A DNA stretch of 64,000 nt from Halorussus salinisoli (lineage in GTDB: Archaea; Halobacteriota; Halobacteria; Halobacteriales; Haladaptataceae). Location of the stretch: positions 1-64,000 of the forward strand of contig SZNP01000006.1 of assembly GCA_005239435.1 (NCBI GenBank), read 5' to 3'. Below are positions 52,838 through 61,638 of the stretch, piece after piece (position 1 is the first letter of the stretch; every line of letters begins with the position of its first letter). The translations under genes were made by a program, and so were the position numbers. The notes under the pieces were generated by a model, which did no database searches, was not told the origin of the DNA, and saw only the letters and a list, made by a program, of their open reading frames with translations.

Positions 52838-54271
52838 ATGGGCGCGATAGAGGACGTTTACGCCGACCTCGACGCCGACGTATCTCTCGAAGAGTTCCGC
52901 GAGGCGGTCGAGGAGAAGGTCGAGCAGATGGGTGGTCTGGCCGACGAGGAGACCGCCGCGATGCTCATCGCCCACGAGATGGACGAGGAGGGCGGCGAAG
53001 TCGAGAGCATCGCCGACATCGAACCGGGCATGGAAGAGGTGAAGTTCGTCGCCAAGGTCGTGGGCGTCGGCGACGTTCGGACGTTCGAGCGCGACGACGA
53101 GGACCGCGACGACGGCCGGGTTCTCAACGTCGAAGTCGCCGACGAGACCGGGTCGATTCGCATCACCTTCTGGGACAAGCAGGCCGACGCCGGGAGCGAC
53201 GAGCTCGAAGTCGGCGACACCCTCCGCATCGCGGGGCGACCCAAGGAGGGGTACAACGGCGTGGAGGTCAACGTGGACAAGGCCGAACCCGACGACGAAA
53301 GCGACGTCGACGTGCAGGTCCAAGACACCTACCGCGTCGAGGACCTCTCGCTCGGTCTCTCGGACGTGAATCTCCGCGGAAAGGTACTCGACACCGACGA
53401 CGTCCGGACGTTCGAACGCGACGACGGCTCCAAGGGCAAGGTCGCCAATCTCAAGTTGGGCGACTCCACGGGTCGCATCCGGGTGACGCTCTGGGACGAG
53501 CGCACCGAGCGCGCCGAGGAACTCGACCCCGGCGTCTCGGTCGAGGTCGTGGACGGCTACGTCAGGGAGCGCGACGGGAGTCTGGAACTCCACGTCGGCA
53601 ACCGCGGCGCGGTCGAGGAAATCGACGAGGACGTGGAGTACGTCCCCGAGACTGCCGACATCGCCGACCTCGAAATCGGCGACGAGGTGGACATCGGCGG
53701 CGTCGTGCGCTCGGCCGACCCCAAGCGTACCTTCGACCGCGACGACGGGTCGGAGGGCCAGGTCCGGAACGTTCGCGTGCAGGACGAGACCGGCGACCTC
53801 CGAGTCGCGCTCTGGGGCGAAAAAGCCGACACGGACATCGCGCCCGGCGACGAGATACAGTTGGCCGACATCGAGATACAGGATGGCTGGGAGGACGACA
53901 TCGAAGGCTCGGCCGGGTGGCAGTCCACCGTGACCGTCCTCGGAGAAGCCGACCCCGCCGCAGGTGGCGTCGGAGGCGGCACAGACGCCGGCGGTGACGC
54001 TTCGAGCGAGAGCAGCGGAACCGGTCTCGACGCGTTCGGCGGCGACGACGCCGACGGTGCCGCGGCCAACGCCGGTAGCGACGACGCCGAGGAGAACGGC
54101 GAGTACGTCGAGTTCACGGGCACGGTCGTACAGGCCGGCGACCCGATTATCCTCGACGACGGCCAAGAGACGGTCAGCGTCGACTCGAGCGCCGACGTGA
54201 CCCTCGGTCAGGAAGTGACCGCTCGCGGCGAGTTGCACGACGGCACGCTCGACGCCGAAGACGTGTTTTAG
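52838..54271 (+). CDS. rpa2: Replication protein A (single-stranded DNA binding, multi-OB)
   Basis: A 477-residue archaeal RPA that coats single-stranded DNA in replication and repair. After a helical N-terminal domain (about 1-60) there are three OB folds (about 64-150, 170-255 and 280-370). They are marked by the repeating VRTFERDDG or KRTFDRDDG turns and IRITFWD, IRVTLWDE and LRVALWGE strands. An acidic Gly/Ala/Asp linker (about 375-420) leads to a short fourth OB-like end. This matches the essential Rpa2 of Haloferax volcanii, which also neighbours the histone gene as I recall. No zinc finger or partner subunit gene (rpap) is adjacent. Confidence 0.92.
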   Translation: MGAIEDVYADLDADVSLEEFREAVEEKVEQMGGLADEETAAMLIAHEMDEEGGEVESIADIEPGMEEVKFVAKVVGVGDVRTFERDDEDRDDGRVLNVEVADETGSIRITFWDKQADAGSDELEVGDTLRIAGRPKEGYNGVEVNVDKAEPDDESDVDVQVQDTYRVEDLSLGLSDVNLRGKVLDTDDVRTFERDDGSKGKVANLKLGDSTGRIRVTLWDERTERAEELDPGVSVEVVDGYVRERDGSLELHVGNRGAVEEIDEDVEYVPETADIADLEIGDEVDIGGVVRSADPKRTFDRDDGSEGQVRNVRVQDETGDLRVALWGEKADTDIAPGDEIQLADIEIQDGWEDDIEGSAGWQSTVTVLGEADPAAGGVGGGTDAGGDASSESSGTGLDAFGGDDADGAAANAGSDDAEENGEYVEFTGTVVQAGDPIILDDGQETVSVDSSADVTLGQEVTARGELHDGTLDAEDVF

Positions 54272-54808
54272 CTCTCCAAACCGGGACGTAGTTTAGCTCT
54301 CGAACGGTTATTCGTCGCGGTGGTCGTCGACGTTCTCCCGCTCGCCCGTGGCGTCCCTTCGGAGACTCGTTTCCCTTCCTTTGAGAAACGAAATTGTTTC
54401 CTTCAGATAATAGAACGTGTCTCCGGGTACGAGGACGCTACCCGACGGTCGAGGCCGGCAACGTCGGGAAGTTCGGAGATGGCAACGCCGGGGAGCCTTG
54501 AGGTCGGTGAAACGAGGGCCGTCGGACTCGGTAGTCGCTCCTCGAACCACTGAATACCGCGATTGCACGGCCCTGCACCACGACCGGACGGCCCCGCACC
54601 ACGCACCGCAACCGCGAGGTCACGCGCCAGCGCGCGCCGGGCCGGAACGTGCTAAACTTCGAGACGAACGCGACCGAGTGGTATCCCGGCGCACACCGCC
54701 GAACGACCGCGTTCGTCGGGGAACACGTCCGACGATTCCAAAACGGCCGCAGGTTCCTCGAAAGACGCTTTGGAAAGAACTAAGGGCGCAAGATTCCCGG
54801 GTGTGGGT
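54272..54808. other. Intergenic region with dispersed repeat copy
   Basis: No gene is well supported. Element copy D lies at 54530-54640. On the minus strand 54308-54430 reads a coherent acidic stretch (around TFYYLKETISFLKGRE) to a stop, but without a credible start, so I did not call it. The histone promoter must be within the last 60 bases; no clear TATA box is seen there. Confidence 0.45.
54530..54640 (+). repeat. Dispersed intergenic element, copy D
   Basis: GGTAGTCGCTCCTCGAACCA, then ATTGCACGGCCCTGCACCAC, ACGGCCCCGCACCACGCACC and CGCAACCGCGAGGTCACGCG, ending AGCGCGCGCCGGG. It has the repeated GCACC units and the tail of the family, but the CCTCCCCAACCTC block is missing. Boundaries are approximate. 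Confidence 0.5.
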
Positions 54809-55240
54809 ATGAGCGTCGAGTTGCCGTTCGCACCGGTCGATACGATTATCAGACGGAATGCAGGCGAACTCAGAGTCAGTGCGGACGCCGCCGAGGAGTT
54901 GGCGCGGCGGATCCAACAACACGGGGCCGAACTCGCGGTCGACGCCGCCAAACACGCCACCGCGGACAACCGCAAAACGCTGATGAGCGAGGACTTCGGC
55001 GTCGGACAGGTCGTGGACAAGGACGACCTCGAACTGCCGGTCGCTCCCGTAGACCGCATCGCACGACTCGAAATAGACGACAGCTATCGGGTTGCGATGG
55101 ACGCCCGCATCGCGCTGGCGGACATCCTCGAAGACTACGCGGACAACGTCGCTAAAGCGGCCGCCATCCTCGCACGCCACGCCGACCGGCGAACTGTTAA
55201 GGCCGAGGACATCCATACGTACTTCGAACTCTTCGAATGA
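54809..55240 (+). CDS. hstA: Archaeal histone, tandem histone-fold doublet
   Basis: A 143-residue fused pair of histone folds, the form typical of haloarchaea, which can fold as a pseudo-dimer. Fold 1 begins LPFAPVDTIIRRNAGELRVS and fold 2 LPVAPVDRIARLEIDDSYRVA, each followed by the long central helix; fold 2 ends with KAEDIHTYFELF. It is less basic than methanogen histones, in keeping with high internal salt. The ATG at 54809 matches the first helix. The last 4 bases overlap the start of the deacetylase gene, so the two are translationally coupled. Confidence 0.94.
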   Translation: MSVELPFAPVDTIIRRNAGELRVSADAAEELARRIQQHGAELAVDAAKHATADNRKTLMSEDFGVGQVVDKDDLELPVAPVDRIARLEIDDSYRVAMDARIALADILEDYADNVAKAAAILARHADRRTVKAEDIHTYFELFE

Positions 55241-56253
55241 ACTTCGGCTACAGCGAGGACTGTCTGGCCCACGACACGGGCGAGCGTCATCCCGAAAACC
55301 CCGACCGGCTTCGCGCCATCAAGGAACGCCTGGCGCGAAAACACGGCGTCAAGTACGTAGACACCGACCCCGCCACCGACGACTGCGTGAAAGCGGTCCA
55401 CGACGCCGACTACGTCGCGGAGTTTCGGGAGTTCTGCGAGACGGGCGGCGGCAACTGGGACCCCGACACCGTGGCGGTCCGAGCGACCTGGGAGGCCGCG
55501 CTCCAGTCGGCCGGATTGGCCTGCTGGGCCGCGGAGACCGCCCTCGACGGGGACGACGGCCGGGACACTCCCTTCGCGCTCGGGCGACCGCCGGGCCACC
55601 ACGCGGTCTCCGACGACGCGATGGGCTTTTGCTTCTTCAACAACGCCGCGGTCGCGGCCCGTCACGTCATCGCCGACGACTCGGACGCCTCTCGGGTCGC
55701 CATCTTCGACTGGGACGTTCACCACGGCAACGGCACCCAGGACATCTTCTACGACGCCGGGGACGTGTTCTACGCCTCGACCCACGAGGAGGGTCTCTAT
55801 CCCGGCACCGGAGAGATAGACGAGACCGGCGAGGGCGACGGCGCGGCCACGACCCTCAACGTTCCGCTCCCCGCGGGCGCGGGCGACCCGGAGTACCGCG
55901 ACACGTTCGACGAACTGGTCGCGCCCGCGTTCCGCGAGTTCGACCCGGACCTCCTGCTCGTCAGCGCGGGATTCGACGCCCACCGCCACGACCCCATCTC
56001 TCGGATGCGAGTCTCGACCGAGGGCTACGGCATGCTGACCGACCGCGTTCGGACCCTCGCCGCCGAGACGGACGCCGCGCTCGGCTTCGTCCTCGAAGGC
56101 GGCTACGGACTCGACACGCTCTCGGACAGCGTGGCCGAGGTCCACGAGACCTTCGACGGGAAGCCTCCGCTGACGCCCGACGAAGAGGCCAACGAGGACG
56201 TGGCGGAGCTAATCGAAGAGATTCGGGAGACGCATCCGATTTTCGGAGAATAG
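55237..56253 (+). CDS. Histone deacetylase family protein (class I/II, zinc-dependent)
   Basis: A 338-residue arginase-fold deacetylase. The active site is intact: GRPPGHHAVSDDAMGFCFFN, then the zinc ligands in FDWDVHHGNGTQ and SAGFDAHRHDP, and LEGGYGLD near the end with the glycine-rich loop; the Tyr of GGY is the usual transition-state residue. It could deacetylate proteins, polyamines or small molecules (AcuC group). Coupling to the histone gene by an ATGA overlap makes chromatin an attractive substrate, but that is inference. Confidence 0.93.
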   Translation: MNFGYSEDCLAHDTGERHPENPDRLRAIKERLARKHGVKYVDTDPATDDCVKAVHDADYVAEFREFCETGGGNWDPDTVAVRATWEAALQSAGLACWAAETALDGDDGRDTPFALGRPPGHHAVSDDAMGFCFFNNAAVAARHVIADDSDASRVAIFDWDVHHGNGTQDIFYDAGDVFYASTHEEGLYPGTGEIDETGEGDGAATTLNVPLPAGAGDPEYRDTFDELVAPAFREFDPDLLLVSAGFDAHRHDPISRMRVSTEGYGMLTDRVRTLAAETDAALGFVLEGGYGLDTLSDSVAEVHETFDGKPPLTPDEEANEDVAELIEEIRETHPIFGE

Positions 56254-56284
56254 AGTTCCGTTCGTACCGCAGTCCGGCCTCGGC

Positions 56285-58798
56285 CTACTCCTCGGGTTCT
56301 ACCCGCGCGAGTCGCATCGCGTTCCCCGTCACGCCCAGACTCATCCCCATGTCGCCGACGATTATCGCCATCGCCACCGACACGAGTCCGAGCGGCGCAC
56401 CCACCGCTAGCACCGCCTTGACCGCGAGACTCGCCCAGATGTTCTGGCGGATGACGCCGTTGGCCTTCCGCGAGAGTCGGTAGAGGTAGGGCACCTTCCG
56501 GAGGTCGTCGCCCAGCAGGGCGATGTCGGCCGTCTCGATGGCGGTGTCGGTCCCGGCCGCGCCCATCGCCACGCCGACCGTCGCGGCGGCCAGCGCGGGC
56601 GCGTCGTTCACGCCGTCGCCGACCATCGCCACCGTGCCGTGGCGGTCGGTGAGTTCCTCGACGGCTTCGACCTTCCCCTCGGGGAGGAGTTCGGCCCGGT
56701 ACTCGTCCACGCCGACTTCTTCGGCCACGGCGCGGGCGGTGCCCTCGTTGTCGCCCGTGAGCATGATGCATTCGAGACCGAACTCCTGTAACCGGGCGAC
56801 AGTCCGACGCGCGTCGGGACGCACCTCGTCGGCGATGGCGAGGACGCCCTCCAGTTCGTCCTCGGTGCCGACCAGAACCACCGTCTTGCCCTCGCGCTGG
56901 AATCGGGGCACTACGTCGGCGAGCAGGTCGAGGCAGTCCTCGCGGTCGTCACACCGACTCTCGGCGGCCTCTGCGGCGACGCCTCCATCGGTCGAGAGGT
57001 GGACGTGTTCGAGGTCGAAGCCCAGTTCGGAGAACAGCGCAGGTTTTCCGGCGTAGTGGGTCACGCCGTCGAGGTCGGCCCGGACGCCCTTGCCGGTCAG
57101 ACTCTCGAAGTTCTCGATGGGTCGGTCCTCGCCCGACTCGTCGTGGGGGTCGCTGGCTTCGTGAGCGTACTCCACGATGGCCTCCGCGATGGGGTGTTCG
57201 CTCCGGCGTTCGAGGTCGTGAGCGCAGTGCAGGAGGTCGGCCTCGTCGTTACCGTTGAGCGCGACCACGTCGGTCACGGCGAGTTCGCCCGCGGTCAGCG
57301 TCCCGGTCTTGTCGAACGCGACCGCTTCGACCGCGCCCATGGATTCGAGGTGCGGGCCGCCCTTCACGAGGACGCCGTTTCGGGCCGCGCTGGTGACGCC
57401 CGAGACGACCGAGACGGGCGTCGAGATGACGAACGCGCACGGGCAGGCCACCACGAGCAGGGTGAGACCGCGGACGAACCACTCGCGGAAGGGGCCGTCG
57501 AGCAGGAGCGGCGGCCCGAAGGCGGTGAGCAGGGCCGCGACGACGATGACGGGAGTGTAGTAGGCCGCGAACGTCTCGATGAACTGCTCGCGGTCGGTCC
57601 GGTCGCGCTGGGCGTCGCCGACCAACTCGATGACCTGCGAGAGCGTGGTCTCGTCGGCCTCGGCGGTCGCCTCGACCTCGAGGTACCCCTCCTCGTTGAC
57701 GGTCCCGGCATAGACCTCCGCGCCGGGCGACTTGTCCACGGGAACGCTCTCGCCCGTGATGGGTGCCTGATTCACCGCGCTCGTTCCCTCGACTACCTCG
57801 CCGTCCACCGGAATCTTCTCGCCGGGCCGGACCACGACCGTCTCGCCGACCGCGACCTCCTCGACGGGGACCGTCTCCTCTCGACCGCCCTCCCCGTTCG
57901 CTCCGCCTCGCTTGACGGTCGCGGTGTCGGGCGAGAGGTCCATGAGTTCCCGGACCGAGTTGCGGGCGCGGTCCATCGAGAAGCGTTCGAGGAGTTCCGC
58001 CACGCTGTAGAGGACCGCGAGCGTCGCGGCCTCGAAGTAGAGACCGACCGCGACCGCGGCGAGGACGCCGGTCCCCATCAGCAGGTCGATGTCGAGGCTC
58101 AGGTTCTTCGCCGAGTAGTATCCGTTCCGGAGGATTTCTTGACCCGCGACTCCCGCCGCGAACAGGAGGAGGACCGACGATAGGTGGAACTCGCGGCCGA
58201 GCGCCGAGAAGAGGAGCGTGTCGGCGCTCGTGACCAGGAACTCCAGAACGAGTCCGACGAGCATGAGCGCACCTCCCGCCCACGTCTTGAGCGCGCGCGG
58301 ACTCGACCAGACCTCGCTCGGGCCGGCCACGTCCGGGCCACCGTCGTCGCTTCCCACGTTAGCTACCTCGTAACCCGCGCCCTCGATTGCCGCGACGGCC
58401 TGTCCGCTGCCGGCGTCACCGGTTACGAGGACCTCTCCGGTCGCGGGTCGGGCCTCGACGCTCTCGACGCCTTCCACGCCGTCGAGGGCGTTCTCGACTT
58501 TGCCCGCACAGGAGGGACAATCCATCTCCGGAACCGAGAGTCGAGTCTCGGCGTCGCCGTCCACTCCGGCGTCACCTTCGACCGCGTACCCGGCGGCCTC
58601 CACTCGCTCGCGGACGGCCGCGTCGTCGGTCGCCGCCGGGTCGTAGGCGACGGTGAGCGTGCCGGTCGTCGGTGCCGGGTCGATGTCGCGTACGCCGTCG
58701 AGTCGCTCGACGCTCGCGGTCACCTTTCCGGCGCAAGAGGGACAGTCCATCTCGGGTACCGAGAGTCGGACCGTCCGTTCGCGTTCGTCCGTCGTCAT
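56285..58798 (-). CDS. zntA: P1B-type metal-transporting ATPase, Zn/Cd type
   Basis: An 837-residue ATPase exporting heavy metal. Two N-terminal HMA domains each have MDCPSCAGK (about 14-22 and 89-97). Eight membrane helices follow. The core holds TGES (actuator), CPCAFVISTPVSVVSG, DKTGTLTAGE (phosphorylated Asp), a SEHPIAEAI His and VGDGVNDAP. CPCAFVIS instead of CPCALGLAT, and GDMGMSLGVTGNAMRL in the last helix with its Asp, favour Zn2+/Cd2+ (P1B-2) over Cu+. It is convergent with the histone deacetylase gene. A palindrome sits beside its promoter. Confidence 0.92.
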   Translation of the reverse strand: MTTDERERTVRLSVPEMDCPSCAGKVTASVERLDGVRDIDPAPTTGTLTVAYDPAATDDAAVRERVEAAGYAVEGDAGVDGDAETRLSVPEMDCPSCAGKVENALDGVEGVESVEARPATGEVLVTGDAGSGQAVAAIEGAGYEVANVGSDDGGPDVAGPSEVWSSPRALKTWAGGALMLVGLVLEFLVTSADTLLFSALGREFHLSSVLLLFAAGVAGQEILRNGYYSAKNLSLDIDLLMGTGVLAAVAVGLYFEAATLAVLYSVAELLERFSMDRARNSVRELMDLSPDTATVKRGGANGEGGREETVPVEEVAVGETVVVRPGEKIPVDGEVVEGTSAVNQAPITGESVPVDKSPGAEVYAGTVNEEGYLEVEATAEADETTLSQVIELVGDAQRDRTDREQFIETFAAYYTPVIVVAALLTAFGPPLLLDGPFREWFVRGLTLLVVACPCAFVISTPVSVVSGVTSAARNGVLVKGGPHLESMGAVEAVAFDKTGTLTAGELAVTDVVALNGNDEADLLHCAHDLERRSEHPIAEAIVEYAHEASDPHDESGEDRPIENFESLTGKGVRADLDGVTHYAGKPALFSELGFDLEHVHLSTDGGVAAEAAESRCDDREDCLDLLADVVPRFQREGKTVVLVGTEDELEGVLAIADEVRPDARRTVARLQEFGLECIMLTGDNEGTARAVAEEVGVDEYRAELLPEGKVEAVEELTDRHGTVAMVGDGVNDAPALAAATVGVAMGAAGTDTAIETADIALLGDDLRKVPYLYRLSRKANGVIRQNIWASLAVKAVLAVGAPLGLVSVAMAIIVGDMGMSLGVTGNAMRLARVEPEE

Positions 58799-58822
58799 TA
58801 GCTAAAGGTAGTCACCGAAGCG

Positions 58823-58830
58823 TTATTAAT
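58823..58830 (-). promoter_or_regulatory. Probable TATA box of zntA
   Basis: Minus strand ATTAATAA, about 25-32 bases upstream of the ATG at 58798. Confidence 0.45.
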
Positions 58831-58845
58831 TTCTCTATCAGAGAA
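58831..58845. promoter_or_regulatory. Candidate operator upstream of zntA
   Basis: TTCTCTATCAGAGAA: perfect 6-bp arms with a 3-base centre, directly upstream of the TATA-like box, where a repressor or activator would bind. The regulator is unknown (ArsR or DtxR families are possible). Confidence 0.5.
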
Positions 58846-58944
58846 CCGGCTTTAGATGGGATTCCTTAACAACTTATCCAGAACGTATTATTAACACGCC
58901 ATACAACCTCGGCTTCCAATCGTTTTAAGCGCACATTTCCGGTT

Positions 58945-58962
58945 TCGTGAAACGGTTCACGA
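58945..58962. promoter_or_regulatory. Palindrome upstream of the 38-aa gene
   Basis: TCGTGAAACGGTTCACGA: 7-bp arms around ACGG, about 20 bases after a TATA-like GTTTTAAG (58922-58929). This is the position of a roadblock operator for a rightward promoter. Confidence 0.45.
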
Positions 58963-59051
58963 GCGTTCATTGCGTTACGTATCGGTCGTAATCGCAAACA
59001 ATTCCGAACCGTGTGTCCGACTTATTGTGAAAGGCTCCCAAATAGAAATCG

Positions 59052-59168
59052 ATGAGCGCCATCGAAATGGGACTCGAGATGAGCGTCCTGAAGATCGGGG
59101 CCGCAGTTACGGTCCTCGCCGCTGAGATACTCGGCGCACTCGCGCTCTTGATCGTCGCGTTGGGGTAG
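59052..59168 (+). CDS. Small membrane peptide (38 aa)
   Basis: An open frame of 38 codons starting MSAIEMGLEMSVLKIGAAV and ending in a single hydrophobic helix (TVLAAEILGALALLIVALG). Third positions are mostly G or C, as in other genes here, and a palindrome plus TATA-like sequence lie upstream. It is between zntA (divergent) and rnpB (convergent). I do not recognise it. A chance frame of this length is possible in GC-rich DNA. Confidence 0.5.
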   Translation: MSAIEMGLEMSVLKIGAAVTVLAAEILGALALLIVALG

Positions 59169-59224
59169 CGCACGGGAACGAAAGAACGAGAGGAGACACT
59201 CGCAGTGCTGTTCGTATCGAAAGC

Positions 59225-59633
59225 GGCTGAGGGGAGTAAGCCCCCTTCTGTTCCTCCGAGTATTCGGCTGAGCGTCCGCGCAGTCGTCCGGGCTACCTAG
59301 TCCGCGCGGACTTGCACCGGCGAGGATTCGCCGTTCCATCCGTTCTCTCCCGTCACGTGGTGGCGAGCGAGTACGCCACGCACGCGTTCCGGCGGAACCG
59401 GAACGCCATCCCTCGGTGGGTTAGCTCCCCGTTCCTTTACTCGGCGTGAGCCTTCGTTCGGGTCGGGTTCGCACACCTCATCGGTCGGGGAGAGCGGTCT
59501 CGTTTCTGTTCCAGAGCCAGCGGTCTCCCGCTCCGGACTTGCATCCGGTCGCCTGCCCGGACGGTGGGGGGACTTTCCTCACGTGAGCGCCGACGAACGC
59601 CGGCGCCCTCGCGGGAACTCGGCTCCCTCTGCC
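59225..59633 (-). ncRNA. rnpB: RNase P RNA
   Basis: The catalytic RNA that matures tRNA 5' ends. On the minus strand the universal conserved core GAGGAAAGTCC lies at 59580-59570, followed by hairpins for P5-P12 such as CCGGTTCCGCCGGAACG-like arms, the ACAGAAA element (59509-59503), and a 3' half ending CAGAAGG and CTCCCCTCAGCC, which pairs with the 5' GGCAGAGGGAG to close P1. Length (about 410) fits archaeal type A. The ends are set by the P1 pairing and are accurate to within a few bases. Confidence 0.9.
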
Positions 59634-59829
59634 ACTCGAACGTAGCGCCCGGCCGGGTTTAAGAAGTTCGGTGCGAGCGGCCGATACGCCCGCCGAAACC
59701 GAATGTTACCCCGACGGAACAGGGTCGTTAACCCGTGTCAATCGCTCCCACGCGAAACGTAGTGGGACGTTTCCGTGTTTAGTATTGAAGGGAAGACTTG
59801 AAGGTACTTCCAGCCTAACGGGTTTGTGT

Positions 59830-60432
59830 ATGGCACAGGCTCAGGCAGTGACTCTCTCCTACGAGGATGGTACGCGGGCCGTGGAACTTGCACGCGAATC
59901 CGTCGAATCCTACGTCATCAACGGACAGCGCGAACAGCCCGGTAGCATGCGTGAGGCGTTCTACGCACGAACTGGCGTGTTCGTTCGGCTCTCGTCGACG
60001 CGAGGACGCGGCCGCCTCCGAGGATGTGACGGTGCGTACGAAGGCACCGACCAACTCGGGCACCTCATCGTGGACTCGGCTATCAGCGCGGCCAGCGACA
60101 CCTCGTGTGGCTCCGAAGTAGAGGAAGCGGAGCTTTCGAACCTGAAAATCTCGGTCTGCGTCGTCCGAGAGACTCAGTTTTCGGAGGACCCAGTAGAGGA
60201 CATCGAACTCGGAACTCACGGCGTCGCAATCGAAGGCCGCGGCGAGCAAGCGTGGATGTACCCGACGCTTCCCATCGAGAACGAGTGGAGCGTCTTCGAG
60301 TATCTCGACCGAACCTGTCGGAAGGCCGGACTTCCGAAGGGCGCGTGGGAAGACGACGACGTGATGGTGACGCTGTTCGACGGGCAGGTCTTCAACGAGC
60401 GCGAACCCGAAGGAACCGTCGAAGAACTGTAA
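59830..60432 (+). CDS. AMMECR1-domain protein
   Basis: A 200-residue protein with the AMMECR1 fold found across archaea and eukaryotes. The signature is RLRGCDGAYEGTDQLGHL (usually LRGCIG), then SVFEYLDRTCRKAGLPKGAW and a final VTLFDGQVF. The function is unknown; an RNA or cofactor role has been proposed for the family. The ATG at 59830 begins AQAQAVTLSYEDGTRAV. It is divergent from rnpB and has a TTTAGTATT element about 45 bases upstream. Confidence 0.9.
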   Translation: MAQAQAVTLSYEDGTRAVELARESVESYVINGQREQPGSMREAFYARTGVFVRLSSTRGRGRLRGCDGAYEGTDQLGHLIVDSAISAASDTSCGSEVEEAELSNLKISVCVVRETQFSEDPVEDIELGTHGVAIEGRGEQAWMYPTLPIENEWSVFEYLDRTCRKAGLPKGAWEDDDVMVTLFDGQVFNEREPEGTVEEL

Positions 60433-60486
60433 CGGGTCGGACTTTTCCAGAAATTTCCGTAGTATCGCCGTCGAGCAGACGCTGAC

Positions 60487-61638
60487 TCACTCGTCCTCGC
60501 GGAACCCGACGGCGTCGGCGTCCTCGTGCGCACGCTCGGCCGCCTCGTCGACGTCGAACTCCCGGACGATTTCGCCGTCGCGGACCAGCGGTTCGAGGAG
60601 CGGTTCGCCGTCTTCGGGGTCGGCCCGGTCGACCAGACCGACGTGGTGACCGCCGTCGGCCGTCCGGAACGCCTGCTTCTTGCCCGAGAGTTTGCCGCGC
60701 TTGGCAACGAGTTCGCCGTCGAGTTCCACGATGTCGAGCGCGAAGTCGAGCGGGTCGGCGTTGCTGACGTAGCCGCCGACGCCGAACCCGTCGGCGAGGT
60801 CGCGGAGGTTCCGGAGGTTCGCGGGGTCGAGACCGCCGCTGACGAATATCTCGACGTCGTCGTGACCGCGGGCGTCGAGTTCCCACCGGACCTCGCGGAC
60901 GATGTGGCGGAAGTTCCCTCGTCGGGAACTCGTGGTGTCGAGTCGCACTCCGTCAAGCGCGTCCCCGAGCGCCTCGGCGGCCCGGATGCTCTCGTCTTTC
61001 TCGTCGGAGTAGGTGTCGCAGATGGCGATGCGGGGGACTTCGGGGTCCACCGCCTCGTCGAAGGCCTCCCACGCGGTCTCCTGGTCGCCGAAGGCGATGA
61101 CCAGCGCGTGGGGCATCGTACCGCTGGCCTCCCGGCCGAGGACCTCGCCCGCCGCGACGTGCGAGATGCCGTCGAGTCCGCCGACGAGCGCGCCGCGCTC
61201 TACGACCGGCGCGATTGCGGGGTGGACGTGGCGCGCGCCGAAACTCAGGACCGTCGAGTCGGGGGCGGCCCGCCGCGCTTCCAGCGCCGCCGTGGCGATG
61301 CCGCTCTGATGAGAGAGCAGTCCCAACAGCGAGGTCTCGAACCGGGCGAAGTCGAGGTAGTCGCCCTCGATTCGCATGACTGGGCCGCCGTCGAACAACC
61401 GGCCCTCGCGCATGGCGTCCACGTCGACGGCGAGTCCTTCGAGCAGGTTGGCGGCGTCTTTCACGCCCGCCAGCAGGTCGAACTCGCCGGTCGGGAACTG
61501 GTCTTGGGTCACTTCGGCCACGACGTGCGGGTTCCGGTCGGCCGCCCGGAGAGTCTCCTCGGTTCGGAGGAAGTAGGCGTCGGTCGCCGTCCCGTCGCGG
61601 ATAGCCGACTCGGACACTACGTCGAACCCGCCGCTCAT
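60487..61638 (-). CDS. pncB: Nicotinate phosphoribosyltransferase
   Basis: A 383-residue enzyme of NAD salvage that joins nicotinate to PRPP. Motifs: GTATDAYFLRTEETL, a TSLLGLLSHQSGIATAALEAR helix, SFGARHVHPAIAP with the active-site His, DTTSSRRGNFRHIVREVRWELD and SGGLDPANLRNL (phosphate-binding loop). This is the archaeal-type PncB close to the Thermoplasma enzyme. The ATG at 61638 is preferred over a GTG 9 bases upstream. A pncA-like gene begins 2.2 kb downstream on the other strand. Confidence 0.92.
   Translation of the reverse strand: MSGGFDVVSESAIRDGTATDAYFLRTEETLRAADRNPHVVAEVTQDQFPTGEFDLLAGVKDAANLLEGLAVDVDAMREGRLFDGGPVMRIEGDYLDFARFETSLLGLLSHQSGIATAALEARRAAPDSTVLSFGARHVHPAIAPVVERGALVGGLDGISHVAAGEVLGREASGTMPHALVIAFGDQETAWEAFDEAVDPEVPRIAICDTYSDEKDESIRAAEALGDALDGVRLDTTSSRRGNFRHIVREVRWELDARGHDDVEIFVSGGLDPANLRNLRDLADGFGVGGYVSNADPLDFALDIVELDGELVAKRGKLSGKKQAFRTADGGHHVGLVDRADPEDGEPLLEPLVRDGEIVREFDVDEAAERAHEDADAVGFREDE

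Noticed and set aside
54308..54430. Minus-strand acidic stretch ending in GERENVDDHRDE
   Set aside because: The end looks gene-like, but no start codon with a promoter or ribosome site fits, and upstream translation is basic and repeat-derived.
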